64,000 nt of DNA from Lachnospiraceae bacterium. GTDB taxonomy: Bacteria > Bacillota > Clostridia > Lachnospirales > Lachnospiraceae. The translations under genes and the position numbers were made by a program. The stretch covers positions 172,016 to 236,015 of the forward strand of contig CAJTGB010000002.1 of assembly GCA_910575835.1 (NCBI GenBank), read 5' to 3'. Below, one piece after another: positions 1-8,449 of this stretch. How positions within the stretch are numbered: position 1 is the first letter of the stretch; each line of letters begins with the position of its first letter. The notes beneath the pieces are model-generated. The model was not told the DNA's origin, made no database searches, and saw only the letters and a list, made by a program, of their open reading frames with translations.

Positions 1-489
1 GAGTATGAGGAGAGCAAGAACAGGTTGGAAGCGATGGCGAATCGGGAAGAGATCTGTGAATATACTAAGTGTACAATCAATGATATGACGAATAAGACTG
101 CTTGGCATCTGGCTAAAAATTATAAGACTGTTCGAAAAGGGGTGAAAGATATTATGGGTGGTAAAGTTTTAGAATATGAGGCTAAGACTATTTTGAATCG
201 CGGCAGGGAAGAAGGGCGTCTGGTGGGCAGAGCGGAAGGCTGGGAAGAAGGGCGTCTGGCGGGCAGAGCGGAAGGCTGGAAAGAAGGACGTCTGGCGGGC
301 AGAGCGGAAGGTAGGGAAGAAGGTCGATTGGAAGGCAAGGAAGTTGGACGATTGGAAGGCAAGATCTTAACCGTCAGAATTTTTCAAGCTGCTAAAAAGA
401 ATCCCGAATTTACTTGCAATCAGATTGCAGAAGAAGTGGGATGTTCGGCCCAGGAAGTCGATGATACCTTGAAGATGTTCGGTCTGTAG
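1..489 (+). CDS. Rpn1 nuclease, 3' part only (runs off left edge)
   Basis: The open frame continues from base 1, so this is the C-terminal part of a longer gene whose start lies outside the window; the ATG at 25 is internal. The protein is nearly identical to the end of the full genes at 761 and 4929: an alpha-helical segment, a Gly/Arg/Glu-rich tandem repeat of about 12 residues (units like GREEGRLAGRAE), then a conserved tail ending KMFGL that resembles a small helix-turn-helix. It carries more repeat units than the copy at 761. The family is Rpn, recombination-promoting nuclease/putative transposase with a PD-(D/E)XK fold; the catalytic part is not visible here. Confidence 0.8.
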   Translation, partial: EYEESKNRLEAMANREEICEYTKCTINDMTNKTAWHLAKNYKTVRKGVKDIMGGKVLEYEAKTILNRGREEGRLVGRAEGWEEGRLAGRAEGWKEGRLAGRAEGREEGRLEGKEVGRLEGKILTVRIFQAAKKNPEFTCNQIAEEVGCSAQEVDDTLKMFGL

Positions 490-540
490 AAGGTAACTAT
501 TATGTAAGGGCGTTCTCTTTACAGGAAAACGCCCGCTCTT

Positions 541-583
541 TCAAAAAATATGGCATTAATCTATAAAGTCCGCCAGTCTCTTG
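541..583 (-). repeat. Diverged copy of the yyaL 3' end
   Basis: About 43 bases (roughly 541-583) match the stop-codon end of the YyaL-type gene at 8428-8466 with about six mismatches, and recur almost identically at 6036-6079. On the minus strand the coding end reads DWRTL then stop in the copies. It appears to be a duplication scar left by rearrangement of the array next to yyaL. Confidence 0.6.
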
Positions 584-712
584 CCGCCTGAGTTTGACAA
601 TTTATTGAACTAATAAAAAAAGAACTAACTAAATTTCTATTTTAAACATTTCTTGCAAGATCTGCAAAGAATTCAAATGTATTTTTCAAAAATATTTTTC
701 AAAGGTAACAGA

Positions 713-741
713 TTGAGTAAATCATAAGAGCATGGTAGAAT
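713..741 (+). promoter_or_regulatory. Promoter of Rpn1 copy A
   Basis: TTGAGT at 713-718, a 17-base spacer and TAGAAT at 736-741, 20 bases before the ATG at 761. The same block, almost unchanged, precedes the second full copy at 4929. Confidence 0.65.
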
Positions 742-760
742 ATAAGAAAGAAGGGCGCCT

Positions 761-1726
761 ATGGGCGAGATTACGATTGTAAGCACACCTTATGACGATG
801 TTTTCCGCACCTTATTAAACGACTGCCGTGAGTTGGTTATTCCCGTGATCAACGAACTGTTTTGGACAAAGTATTCTGGTAATGAAAAGATTGTCTTTTC
901 GCAAGACGTACATTTCCTAAACCGGCAGGATGGTAATGAGGACAAGGAGATCACAGATACGAGCTTTACTATATTAGGAGATGAAACAAAGAAATACCAC
1001 CTGGAATGTCAGAGCAGTACGGACAGCAGCATGTTGGTGAGATTTTTTGAGTATGATACGCAGATCGCACTGGATACAGGAGAGATTGACGGGGATGTTC
1101 TGACCGTGACATTTCCGCATTCCGCATTGCTGTATTTGAGACACAATTCCGCTGCATCGGATAAATTGAAGATTCGGATGGTGACACCCGGAGGAAGTGT
1201 CGAGTATGATATTCTGGTGATGAAGTCCCAGGAATATACCATAGACGAGATTTTTGAGAAGAAGCTGTTATTTCTGATTCCATTTTATATATTTGTACAT
1301 GAGAAGTATTTTCAGGAATATGAAAATGATGCAGCGAAGCTTAGTACCATGCTGGCAGAGTATGCGGAGATCAAGAACAGGTTGGAAGCGATGGCGAATC
1401 GGGAAGAGATCTGTGAATATACTAAGTGTACAATCAATGATATGACGAATAAGACTGCTTGGCATCTGGCTAAAAATTACAAGACTGTTCGAAAAGGGGT
1501 GAAAGATATTATGGGTGGTAAAGTTTTAGAATACGAGGCTAAGACTATTTTGAATCGCGGCAGAGCGGAAGGCAGGGAAGAAGGTCGATTGGAAGGCAAG
1601 ATCTTAACCGTCAGAATTTTTCAAACTGCTAAAAAGAACCCTGAATTTACTTGCAATCAGATTGCAGAAGAAGTGGGATGTTCGGCCCAGGAAGTCGACG
1701 ATACCTTGAAGATGTTCGGATTGTAG
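761..1726 (+). CDS. Rpn family recombination-promoting nuclease (Rpn1, copy A)
   Basis: A 321-residue protein of the Rpn/putative transposase family, predicted to be a PD-(D/E)XK endonuclease. The N-terminal domain starts YDDVFRTLL and has the metal-site pattern: an Asp in ITDTSFTI and the Glu-x-Gln pair in YHLECQSS. Residues about 195-260 are helical, followed by a short Gly/Arg/Glu repeat and a tail (NQIAEEVGCSAQEVDDTLKMFGL in part) that looks like a small HTH. This copy has only one repeat unit where the copy at 4929 has several. The ATG follows an AAGAAGGG site. E. coli Rpn proteins promote RecA-independent recombination; the natural role of this Clostridia group is unknown. Confidence 0.88.
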   Translation: MGEITIVSTPYDDVFRTLLNDCRELVIPVINELFWTKYSGNEKIVFSQDVHFLNRQDGNEDKEITDTSFTILGDETKKYHLECQSSTDSSMLVRFFEYDTQIALDTGEIDGDVLTVTFPHSALLYLRHNSAASDKLKIRMVTPGGSVEYDILVMKSQEYTIDEIFEKKLLFLIPFYIFVHEKYFQEYENDAAKLSTMLAEYAEIKNRLEAMANREEICEYTKCTINDMTNKTAWHLAKNYKTVRKGVKDIMGGKVLEYEAKTILNRGRAEGREEGRLEGKILTVRIFQTAKKNPEFTCNQIAEEVGCSAQEVDDTLKMFGL

Positions 1727-1942
1727 AAGATAACGATATGGCAAGATATACAATCAGCATACGGCGAATAAGGAGGATTTGACCAATGATAATTGAAAAT
1801 GCACGGCCAATACCGTTTCTATGTTAAAAGAGCATTCAAAAATGAAAAAGTAATATTTTAGAAGTATTTGTCTTGTCAGTCTTCGTATAATTATTTTTAG
1901 TAAGAGCTATATTGATAATTTTACATAAGGAGGCACTATATT

Positions 1943-2839
1943 GTGGGAACAAATGAGAATATAACAAAAGATAACTCTACTACAAATATAACTGCCGCTG
2001 AATCACCAGAAACATCTTTTATCAGTATAAAAGACCAATTAGTTGAAAAAGCAAGAAGTTTTAATCTTTTAAGTAACGTATTTATGAGTGTTGCATTAAA
2101 TGACACACTGGCCTGTCAGCATGTCATCCGCGTCATAACAGGTATTCCAGACTTAATTGTGAAGGAGGTAAGATCACAGCATAGAATCTCAAAGGTTACG
2201 GCGCACGATGCCATTCTTGACATACTGGCAGAGGATATCCACAGGCGATTAGTAAATTTGGAGATACAGAGAAAAGATATAATTGATCATGCCAGAAGAA
2301 CCAGGTTCTATGCCGCAATGATTGATGGTGAATGTCTGGAAAAAGGAAAAGATTATAATCAAATGCCCGATGTCTATATCATATATATTAGCGAAACGGA
2401 TTTATGGTCGTCAGGAAAGACTCTTTATAATGTAGAAAAGAAATTTAAAGAAACAGAAATTCCATATGATGATGGTGTTTATATAACATATGTAAATGCC
2501 GAGGTAGATGATGGCAGTGATGTTGCAAAGCTTATGGACTATTTTAAAACGGCCGATCCAGAAGATATGAGCCATGGTGATTTATCCGCTAGAATTCATT
2601 TTTTGAAGTGCGAGGAAGGAGGATATCTGGAAATGTGTGAAGTTTCTGAAAAAATTTATAACGAAGGTATTATCGAGGGCAAAAAGGAAGGCAAAAAGGA
2701 AGGCATTATCGAAGGCAAAAGGGAAACCGCATTTAATATGAAAAATAAGGGATATTCAGATGCCACAATTGCAGATATTTTAGATGTTGGGATTAATGTT
2801 ATACAGCAATGGTTATCTGGAAGTATTGTAAAATCCTAA
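1943..2839 (+). CDS. Rpn family nuclease (Rpn2, copy A)
   Basis: A 298-residue PD-(D/E)XK nuclease-family protein of a second Rpn type, not closely similar to Rpn1. The GTG start sits 9 bases after AAGGAGG. Residues about 85-115 hold the catalytic pattern: Asp in HDAILDILAED and Glu-x-Gln in LVNLEIQRKD. The middle (IIYISETDLW) is typical of the family. The C-terminus has a repeat of EGIIEGKK/EGKK units and then an HTH-like stretch (YSDATIADILDVGINVIQQW). It is almost identical to the gene at 7214, which has one extra eight-residue repeat unit. Confidence 0.87.
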   Translation: MGTNENITKDNSTTNITAAESPETSFISIKDQLVEKARSFNLLSNVFMSVALNDTLACQHVIRVITGIPDLIVKEVRSQHRISKVTAHDAILDILAEDIHRRLVNLEIQRKDIIDHARRTRFYAAMIDGECLEKGKDYNQMPDVYIIYISETDLWSSGKTLYNVEKKFKETEIPYDDGVYITYVNAEVDDGSDVAKLMDYFKTADPEDMSHGDLSARIHFLKCEEGGYLEMCEVSEKIYNEGIIEGKKEGKKEGIIEGKRETAFNMKNKGYSDATIADILDVGINVIQQWLSGSIVKS

Positions 2840-3004
2840 TGCTAAACAAAGTAGTTTATACCTATATTTCCCAATAGTTATCCCTATAACTCTCAAAAAC
2901 TTATCAGCAATTACAGATGGAAAGGTATTGGTTCCATTAAAGTGATCGTGTGCAGCAAACTCCAGAAATTTGAAGAAAAAAGAAAAATACCGTTTCATAA
3001 ATGA

Positions 3005-3328
3005 TGTGGTACAATCGATGAACAGACGCGCAGCCTGTACCGTCAGGGCATTTCCGCTTTCGGCGGCATATCCCCGACTTACCGGATCTCGCTTGAAAAG
3101 GATTCGCCCGTTATCGTATGGGATTTCCATTCCCTGCTCGTCATGGTGCAGATGTGTTTTTCTTTCATGCTCACGGATAAGGACAGTGATATACGTATGT
3201 GCAAGCACTGTAAAAAAGCCTTTGCTGCAAGCCGGAAAGGGAATGAGTTTTGCAGCCAGAAGTGCAAGAACCCGTTTAATGTATATAAATCAAGGGAAAA
3301 GAAGAAAGGGAACAAAAGAGATGATTGA
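3005..3328 (+). pseudogene. 3' fragment of a zinc-knuckle hypothetical protein
   Basis: The frame is open from 3005, just after a stop, to 3328 with no good start at the beginning. The encoded end (LYRQGISAFGG, then WDFHSLLVMVQMCFSFMLTD, then CKHCKKAF and FCSQKCKNPFNVYKSREK) resembles the C-terminus of a common Clostridia hypothetical family with a C-x2-C/C-x3-C zinc knuckle. The 5' end is lost where the sequence stops matching the region after the second Rpn2 gene (near 3009), so it is probably a truncated remnant. An ATG at 3143 could allow a 61-residue product. Confidence 0.5.
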
Positions 3329-3839
3329 AAACAGAAATGTAAATATCATAACCGATGCAGACGGTAAAAAGCTGGTCTTGATTAACGACATCCGTTTCAA
3401 GGGCAAACGTCAGATTGACTGGAATGATGTAAAGCAGTATCTCGAAGGATATGTCGGGGACTATTACGAAATCGCTGAAAATGCAGAACATATTTTTATC
3501 GGGAGTGAACTGCCGGAAGAATACACGGAATCAGAGAGCCGCAAAAGCCTTATGGGAGCAAATGCAAAAGCGAAAGCAAATGCCGCCACTGCGATACCGG
3601 AGCTGATACAGATAGCATCTAATCCGGCTTTTGAAGAGAACCGCAAGGAAAAACACAATAAAAATGCAAAATACGGCTGGTACAGGTATGATGTCCGTTT
3701 TGCCCTCCCGGTCTATGAGAAAAATATGCTTGTAAGATACAATATCTTCCATGCCCGTCTTTTGATTAACCATGCTGAGAATGGTAGGAAATATCTGTAT
3801 GACATTTTGGCAATAAAAAAAGAAACGAGCAAGCCGTAG
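3321..3839 (+). CDS. Hypothetical protein, possibly phage PBECR-type nuclease domain
   Basis: A 172-residue protein whose ATG overlaps the end of the preceding frame by 8 bases, suggesting translational coupling. The N-terminus is a small sandwich-like domain (residues 1-60); the C-terminal half has KHNKNAKYGWYRYDVRFALP, a run through YNIFHARLLI and YLYDILAIKKE. That end resembles the barnase/EndoU-like nuclease domains found in phage and polymorphic proteins, but I recognise it only loosely. An Ala/Lys-rich linker (residues 80-90) joins the halves. Function not established. Confidence 0.55.
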   Translation: MIENRNVNIITDADGKKLVLINDIRFKGKRQIDWNDVKQYLEGYVGDYYEIAENAEHIFIGSELPEEYTESESRKSLMGANAKAKANAATAIPELIQIASNPAFEENRKEKHNKNAKYGWYRYDVRFALPVYEKNMLVRYNIFHARLLINHAENGRKYLYDILAIKKETSKP

Positions 3840-3986
3840 CAAGATGTACGGTGAAAACCCATTTCTTACTATCAATAATAAGCTATTTTTTAATTCCTGT
3901 CAATCCCCAATTTTGATTTTTTCAGAATACCTCCATTGACGTTTTTAATGCAATGGGGGGACTTTGTTCCCCCTTAACCACTTCAT

Positions 3987-4064
3987 AGCATGAGGCGCAG
4001 ATGATGGCAAGACCGCCGCAGGCGAGGCGGAGCCGGTGTCTTGACATCATTTGCGCCTCATGCT
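3987..4064. repeat. Long near-perfect stem-loop next to tnpV
   Basis: Left arm 3987-4013 and right arm about 4037-4064 pair over about 27 positions with one G-T wobble and one mismatch; the loop itself holds a CCGCC/GGCGG hairpin. A GGGGGA/TTCCCCC hairpin lies just upstream (about 3954-3975). Such stem-loops beside tnpV may be a transposon end or structured RNA; I cannot tell which. Confidence 0.6.
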
Positions 4065-4087
4065 GCAAAACTTAAAGCAGGGCAATA

Positions 4088-4441
4088 CTAAAGGGAATAT
4101 ATCAGATCGTGCAGCACTACTTCCTCCGCCCTGCTCCTGATACTGTTCATCTTCTGAAGCCAGCAAAGCCAGTCATCGGATTTTAGCTGCTCCGTCACTC
4201 CCTCTTTCTTTGCCATCTGCCTTACAAGCCTGTCCATCATCTCATTACATTCTTCATCAATTTCCACAAGATGCTTCCATAAAGTTTCCGATAAAAGCAT
4301 GTGCGAATAAATGCCCCTGTGGTTTTCTTCTAAAAAACACTTCCTCATCCGCCCGTACTTTCCGATATGGTATTCCGTTGTATCCGAAAGTTTGAGATCT
4401 GGAATCAGATACTCACCTTCCCAATGATAAGTGATTTCCAT
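4088..4441 (-). CDS. tnpV: TnpV, transposon-encoded protein
   Basis: A 117-residue protein with the hallmarks of TnpV, a small protein of unknown biochemical role carried by Clostridia transposons: YLIPDL near the start, HIGKYGRMRKCFLEEN, LLLSETLWKHL, and NSIRSRAEEVVLHDLIYSL at the end. The ATG at 4441 is preferred over an upstream TTG because AAAGGCGG lies six bases before it. It is complete in length. It points to a mobile-element insertion between the two Rpn units. Confidence 0.8.
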   Translation of the reverse strand: MEITYHWEGEYLIPDLKLSDTTEYHIGKYGRMRKCFLEENHRGIYSHMLLSETLWKHLVEIDEECNEMMDRLVRQMAKKEGVTEQLKSDDWLCWLQKMNSIRSRAEEVVLHDLIYSL

Positions 4442-4880
4442 ATACAACCGCCTTTCTTTGCGCTAAACTGTTTACAGATACGAATAAAAGAATTATCACC
4501 TTCTCCCTTTACCACAACATCTGCAAGTTTCCATTCACCACAAATGAGCCAGCCGCATATGTTGTATTTTAGCAGACACACATTTCCGCTAAAATACTGC
4601 ATTTATTAGAAATGTTTACATCTACAGTTCACAACATATCACATCGTACAAGCAAATACCATAAGTTAACTTTTTAAAGAGCTTTACTTTATTTTCATAT
4701 TTCTTCGTGAAACAACCCTAAATCCAGGAAATTAGGGATTGACAAAACGAGATTCATGTATTAGACTATACATAAATCAAAACTGATGTTCTATCAGTAG
4801 ATTTCTATATTAGGTATTTCTTGCAAGATCTGCAAAGAATTCAAACGCATTTTTCAAAAATATTTTTCAAAGGTAACAGA
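4442..4880. other. Intergenic stretch with no gene seen
   Basis: No credible coding region. A promoter-like pair TTGACA (4739-4744) and TAGACT (4762-4767) with a 17-base spacer points rightward but has no gene directly after it. From about 4800 the sequence repeats the upstream region of the first Rpn1 gene (about 630-760). Confidence 0.5.
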
Positions 4881-4909
4881 TTGAGTAAATCATAAGAGCA
4901 TGGTAGAAT
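4881..4909 (+). promoter_or_regulatory. Promoter of Rpn1 copy B
   Basis: TTGAGT at 4881-4886, 17 bases, TAGAAT at 4904-4909; a duplicate of the promoter at 713-741, at the same distance from its gene. Confidence 0.65.
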
Positions 4910-4928
4910 ATAAGAAAGAAGGGCGCCT

Positions 4929-5990
4929 ATGGGCGAGATTACGATTGTAAGCACACCTTATGACGATGTTTTCCGCACCTTATTAAACGACTGCCGTGAG
5001 TTGGTTATTCCCGTGATCAACGAACTGTTTTGGACAAAGTATTCTGGTAATGAAAAGATTGTCTTTTCGCAAGACGTACATTTCCTAAACCGGCAGGATG
5101 GTAATGAGGATAAGGAGATCACAGATACGAGCTTTACTATATTAGGAGATGAAACGAAGAAATACCACCTGGAATGTCAGAGCAGTACGGACAGCAGCAT
5201 GTTGGTGAGATTTTTTGAGTATGATACGCAGATCGCACTGGATACAGGGAAGATTGACGGGGATGTTCTAACCGTGACATTTCCGCATTCCGCGTTGCTG
5301 TATTTGAGACACACTTCCGCTACATCGGATAAATTGAAGATTCGGATGGTGACACCCGGAGGAAGTGTCGAGTATGATATTCTGGTGATGAAGTCCCAGG
5401 AATATACCATAGACGAGATTTTTGAAAAGAAGCTGTTATTTCTAATTCCATTTTATATATTTGTACATGAGAAGTATTTTCAGGAATATGAAAATGATGC
5501 AGTGAAGCTTAGTACCATGCTGGCAGAGTATGAGGAGATCAAGAACAGGTTGGAAGCGATGGCGAATCGGGAAGAGATCTGTGAATATACTAAGTGTACA
5601 ATCAATGATATGACGAATAAGACTGCTTGGCATCTGGCTAAAAATTATGAGACTGTTCGAAAAGGAGTGAAAGATATTATGGGTGGTAAAGTTTTAGAAT
5701 ACGAGGCTAAGACTATTTTGAATCGCGGCAGGGCGGAAGGCAGGGAAGAAGGGCGTCTGGCGGGCAGAGCGGAAGGCAGGGAAGAAGGGCGTCTGGCGGG
5801 CAGAGCGGAAGGCAGGGAAGAAGGGCGATTGGAAGGCAAGGAAGTTGGACGGTTGGAAGGCAAGATCTTAACCATCAGAATTTTTCAAACTGCTAAAAAG
5901 AACCCTGAATTTACTTGCAATCAGATTGCAGAAGAAGTGGGGTGTTCGGCCCAGGAAGTCGATGATACCTTGAAGATGTTCGGTTTGTAG
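4929..5990 (+). CDS. Rpn family recombination-promoting nuclease (Rpn1, copy B)
   Basis: A 353-residue paralogue of the gene at 761, with almost the same sequence over the catalytic domain (ITDTSFTI Asp, YHLECQSS Glu-x-Gln). It differs mainly in a longer Gly/Arg/Glu repeat: three GREEGRLAGRAE-type units followed by GREEGRLEGKEVGRLEGK. Two further truncated copies of its 3' half follow directly (6082-6441 and 6548-6997). The repeat is built from 36-base DNA units, so its length can change by slippage or unequal crossing over. Confidence 0.88.
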   Translation: MGEITIVSTPYDDVFRTLLNDCRELVIPVINELFWTKYSGNEKIVFSQDVHFLNRQDGNEDKEITDTSFTILGDETKKYHLECQSSTDSSMLVRFFEYDTQIALDTGKIDGDVLTVTFPHSALLYLRHTSATSDKLKIRMVTPGGSVEYDILVMKSQEYTIDEIFEKKLLFLIPFYIFVHEKYFQEYENDAVKLSTMLAEYEEIKNRLEAMANREEICEYTKCTINDMTNKTAWHLAKNYETVRKGVKDIMGGKVLEYEAKTILNRGRAEGREEGRLAGRAEGREEGRLAGRAEGREEGRLEGKEVGRLEGKILTIRIFQTAKKNPEFTCNQIAEEVGCSAQEVDDTLKMFGL

Positions 5991-6035
5991 AAGGTTACTA
6001 TTATGTAAGGGCGTTCTCTTTACAGGAAAACGCCC

Positions 6036-6079
6036 GTTCTTTCAAAAAATATGGCATTAATCTATAAAGTCCGCCAGTC
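6036..6079 (-). repeat. Diverged copy of the yyaL 3' end
   Basis: Nearly identical to the scrap at 541-583 and about 86% identical to the true yyaL end at 8424-8466. It lies at the seam between the full Rpn1 gene and the first truncated cassette, suggesting a recombination junction. Confidence 0.6.
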
Positions 6080-6081
6080 AT

Positions 6082-6441
6082 AAGACTGCTTGGCATCTGG
6101 CTAAAAATTATAAGACTGTTCGAAACGGAGTGAAAGATATTATGGGTGGTAAAGTTTTAGAATACGAGGCTAAGACTATTTTGAATCGCGGCAGGGAAGA
6201 AGGACGTCTGGTGGGCAGAGCGGAAGGCAGAGAAGAAGGGCGTCTGGCGGGCAGAGCGGAAGGTAGGGAAGAAGGACGTTTGGAAGGCAAGGAAGTTGGA
6301 CGTTTGGAAGGCAAGATCTTAACCGTCAGAATTTTTCAAGCTGCTAAAAAGAACCCTGAATTTACTTGCAATCAGATTGCAGAAGAAGTGGGATGTTCGG
6401 CCCAGGAAGTCGATGATACCTTGAAGATGTTCGGTTTGTAG
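6082..6441 (+). pseudogene. Truncated Rpn1 3' cassette
   Basis: Homology to Rpn1 begins abruptly at about 6082 (KTAWHLAKNY) and runs in frame to the stop after KMFGL; the nuclease domain and promoter are missing. An internal ATG at 6130 could give a 103-residue peptide of the repeat and tail. Repeat composition (GREEGRLVGR first) matches the partial copy at 1-489 rather than its neighbour, so it may be a stored variant of the C-terminus. Confidence 0.7.
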
Positions 6442-6547
6442 ACGGTAACTATTATGTAAGGGCGTTCTCTTTGTAGGAAAACGCCTGCTCTTCCAAAATT
6501 AGAAGAACGATCCAGAAAGATATAAGCCTGGGTAATTTATCCGCAAG

Positions 6548-6997
6548 AATTTTAGTACGATGCTGGCAGAATATGAAGAGATCAAGAACAGGTTGGAAGC
6601 GATGGCGAATCGGGAAGAGATCTGTGAATATACTAAATGTACAATTAATGATATGACGAATAAGACTGCTTGGCATCTGGCTAAAAATTATGAGACTGTT
6701 CGAAAAGGAGTGAAAGATATTATGGGTGGTAAAGTTTTAGAATACGAGGCTAAGACTATTTTGAATCGCGGCAGGGCGGAAGGCTGGGAAGAAGGTCGTC
6801 TGGCGGGCAGAGCGGAAGGCAGGGAAGAAGGACGATTGGAAGGCAAGGAAGTTGGGCGATTGGAAGGCAAGATCTTAACCGTCAGAATTTTTCAAGCTGC
6901 TAAAAAGAATCCTGAATTTACTTGCAATCAGATTGCAGAAGAAGTAGGGTGTTCGGCTCAGGAAGTCGATGATACCTTGAAGATGTTCGGATTGTAG
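6548..6997 (+). pseudogene. Truncated Rpn1 3' cassette with an Rpn2 scrap at its front
   Basis: From about 6548 the sequence follows Rpn1 from the STMLAEYEEIKNRLEAM region to the end, without the nuclease domain. The preceding bases 6508-6551 instead resemble an internal piece of Rpn2 (2554-2596), so the cassette is a mosaic. The ATG at 6560 would give 145 residues. Downstream sequence to 7213 matches that after the full gene at 761, leading into the second Rpn2 gene. Confidence 0.7.
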
Positions 6998-7213
6998 AAG
7001 GTAACGATATGGCAAGATATACAATCAGCATACGGCGAATAAGGAAGATTTGACCAATGATAATTGAAAATATACGTCCAATACCGTTTCTATGTTAAAA
7101 GAGCATTCAAAAATGAAAAAGTAATATTTTAGAAGTATTTGTCTTGTCAGTCTTCGTATAATTATTTTTAGTAAGAGCTATATTGATAATTTTACATAAG
7201 GAGGCACTATATT

Positions 7214-8134
7214 GTGGGAACAAATGAGAATATAACAAAAGATAACTCTACTACAAATATAACTGCCGCTGAATCACCAGAAACATCTTTTATCAGTATA
7301 AAAGACCAATTAGTTGAAAAAGCAAGAAGTTTTAATCTTTTAAGTAACGTATTTATGAGTGTTGCATTAAATGACACACTGGCTTGTCAGCATGTCATCC
7401 GCGTCATAACAGGTATTCCAGACTTAATTGTGAGGGAGGTAAGATCACAGCATAGAATCTCAAAGGTTACGGCGCACGATGCCATTCTTGACATACTGGC
7501 AGAGGATATCCACAGGCGATTAGTAAATTGGGAAATACAGAGAAAAGATATAATTGATCATGCCAGAAGAACCAGGTTCTATGCAGCAATGATTGATGGT
7601 GAATGTCTGGAAAAAGGAAAAGATTATAATCAAATGCCCGATGTCTATATCATATATATTAGCGAAACAGATTTATGGTCGTCAGGAAAGACTCTTTATA
7701 ATGTTGAAAAGAAATTTAAAGAAACAGAAATTCCATATGATGATGGTGTTTATATAACATATGTAAATGCCGAGGTAGATGATGGCAGTGATGTTGCAAA
7801 GCTTATGGACTATTTTAAAACGGCCGATCCAGAAGATATGAGCCATGGTGATTTATCCGCTAGAATTCATTTTTTGAAGTGCGAGGAAGGAGGATATCTG
7901 GAAATGTGTGAAGTTTCTGAAAAAATTTATAACGAAGGTATTATCGAGGGCAAAAAGGAAGGCAAAAAGGAAGGCATTATCGAAGGTAAAAAGGAAGGTA
8001 TTATCGAAGGTAAAAAAGAAACCGCATTTAATATGAAAAATAAGGGGTATTCAGATGCTACAATTGCAGATATTTTAGATGTTGGGATTAATGTTATACA
8101 GCAATGGTTATCTGGAAGTATTGTAAAATCCTAA
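7214..8134 (+). CDS. Rpn family nuclease (Rpn2, copy B)
   Basis: A 306-residue near-duplicate of the gene at 1943 with the same GTG start and AAGGAGG site. The catalytic pattern is intact (HDAILDILAED, LVNWEIQRKD). It has one more EGIIEGKK unit before the HTH-like tail and a few substitutions. About 170 bases after its stop also match the region after the first Rpn2 gene, showing that the duplication extends past the coding region. Confidence 0.87.
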   Translation: MGTNENITKDNSTTNITAAESPETSFISIKDQLVEKARSFNLLSNVFMSVALNDTLACQHVIRVITGIPDLIVREVRSQHRISKVTAHDAILDILAEDIHRRLVNWEIQRKDIIDHARRTRFYAAMIDGECLEKGKDYNQMPDVYIIYISETDLWSSGKTLYNVEKKFKETEIPYDDGVYITYVNAEVDDGSDVAKLMDYFKTADPEDMSHGDLSARIHFLKCEEGGYLEMCEVSEKIYNEGIIEGKKEGKKEGIIEGKKEGIIEGKKETAFNMKNKGYSDATIADILDVGINVIQQWLSGSIVKS

Positions 8135-8449
8135 TGCTAAAACAAAACAGCTTATACCTATATTTCCCAATAGCTATCCCTATACCTCTCAAAAACTTAT
8201 CAGCAATTACAGATGGAAAGGTATTGGTTCCATTAAAGTGATCGTGTGCAGCAAACTCCAGAAATTTGAAGGAAAAAAGAAAAATACCGTTTCATGAATG
8301 ATGTGGTTTAATAGAAGAGGAACCTTTATTTGGTGCAGCCAAGTCAAAGACCCCGCTGCAGTCGCCAAATGCGCATGCAAGCATGCCCGCTTGGCTCGTT
8401 GCTCGCGGGAATAATGATTCCCCTCTCTTTCAAAAAATACAGTATTATT
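8135..8449. other. Non-coding end of the Rpn array
   Basis: Bases up to about 8309 duplicate 2840-3009. The rest has a GCATGC-AA-GCATGC palindrome near 8372-8385 but no credible gene. The last 20-odd bases are the 3' flank of yyaL whose copies occur at 541 and 6036. Confidence 0.6.

Noticed and set aside
190..340. Tandem repeats in Rpn1 as a CRISPR array
   Set aside because: Units are directly adjacent and coding, with no spacers and no cas genes nearby.
120..362. Pro/Ser/Arg-rich frames opposite the Rpn1 repeats (also at 5645-5875, 6108-6314, 6688-6870)
   Set aside because: They are antisense shadows of the Gly/Arg/Glu repeats and have no ribosome binding sites.
2813..3208. Minus-strand frame over the conserved block after Rpn2
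   Set aside because: Conserved in both copies only because the DNA is duplicated; no start signal and no recognised domain.
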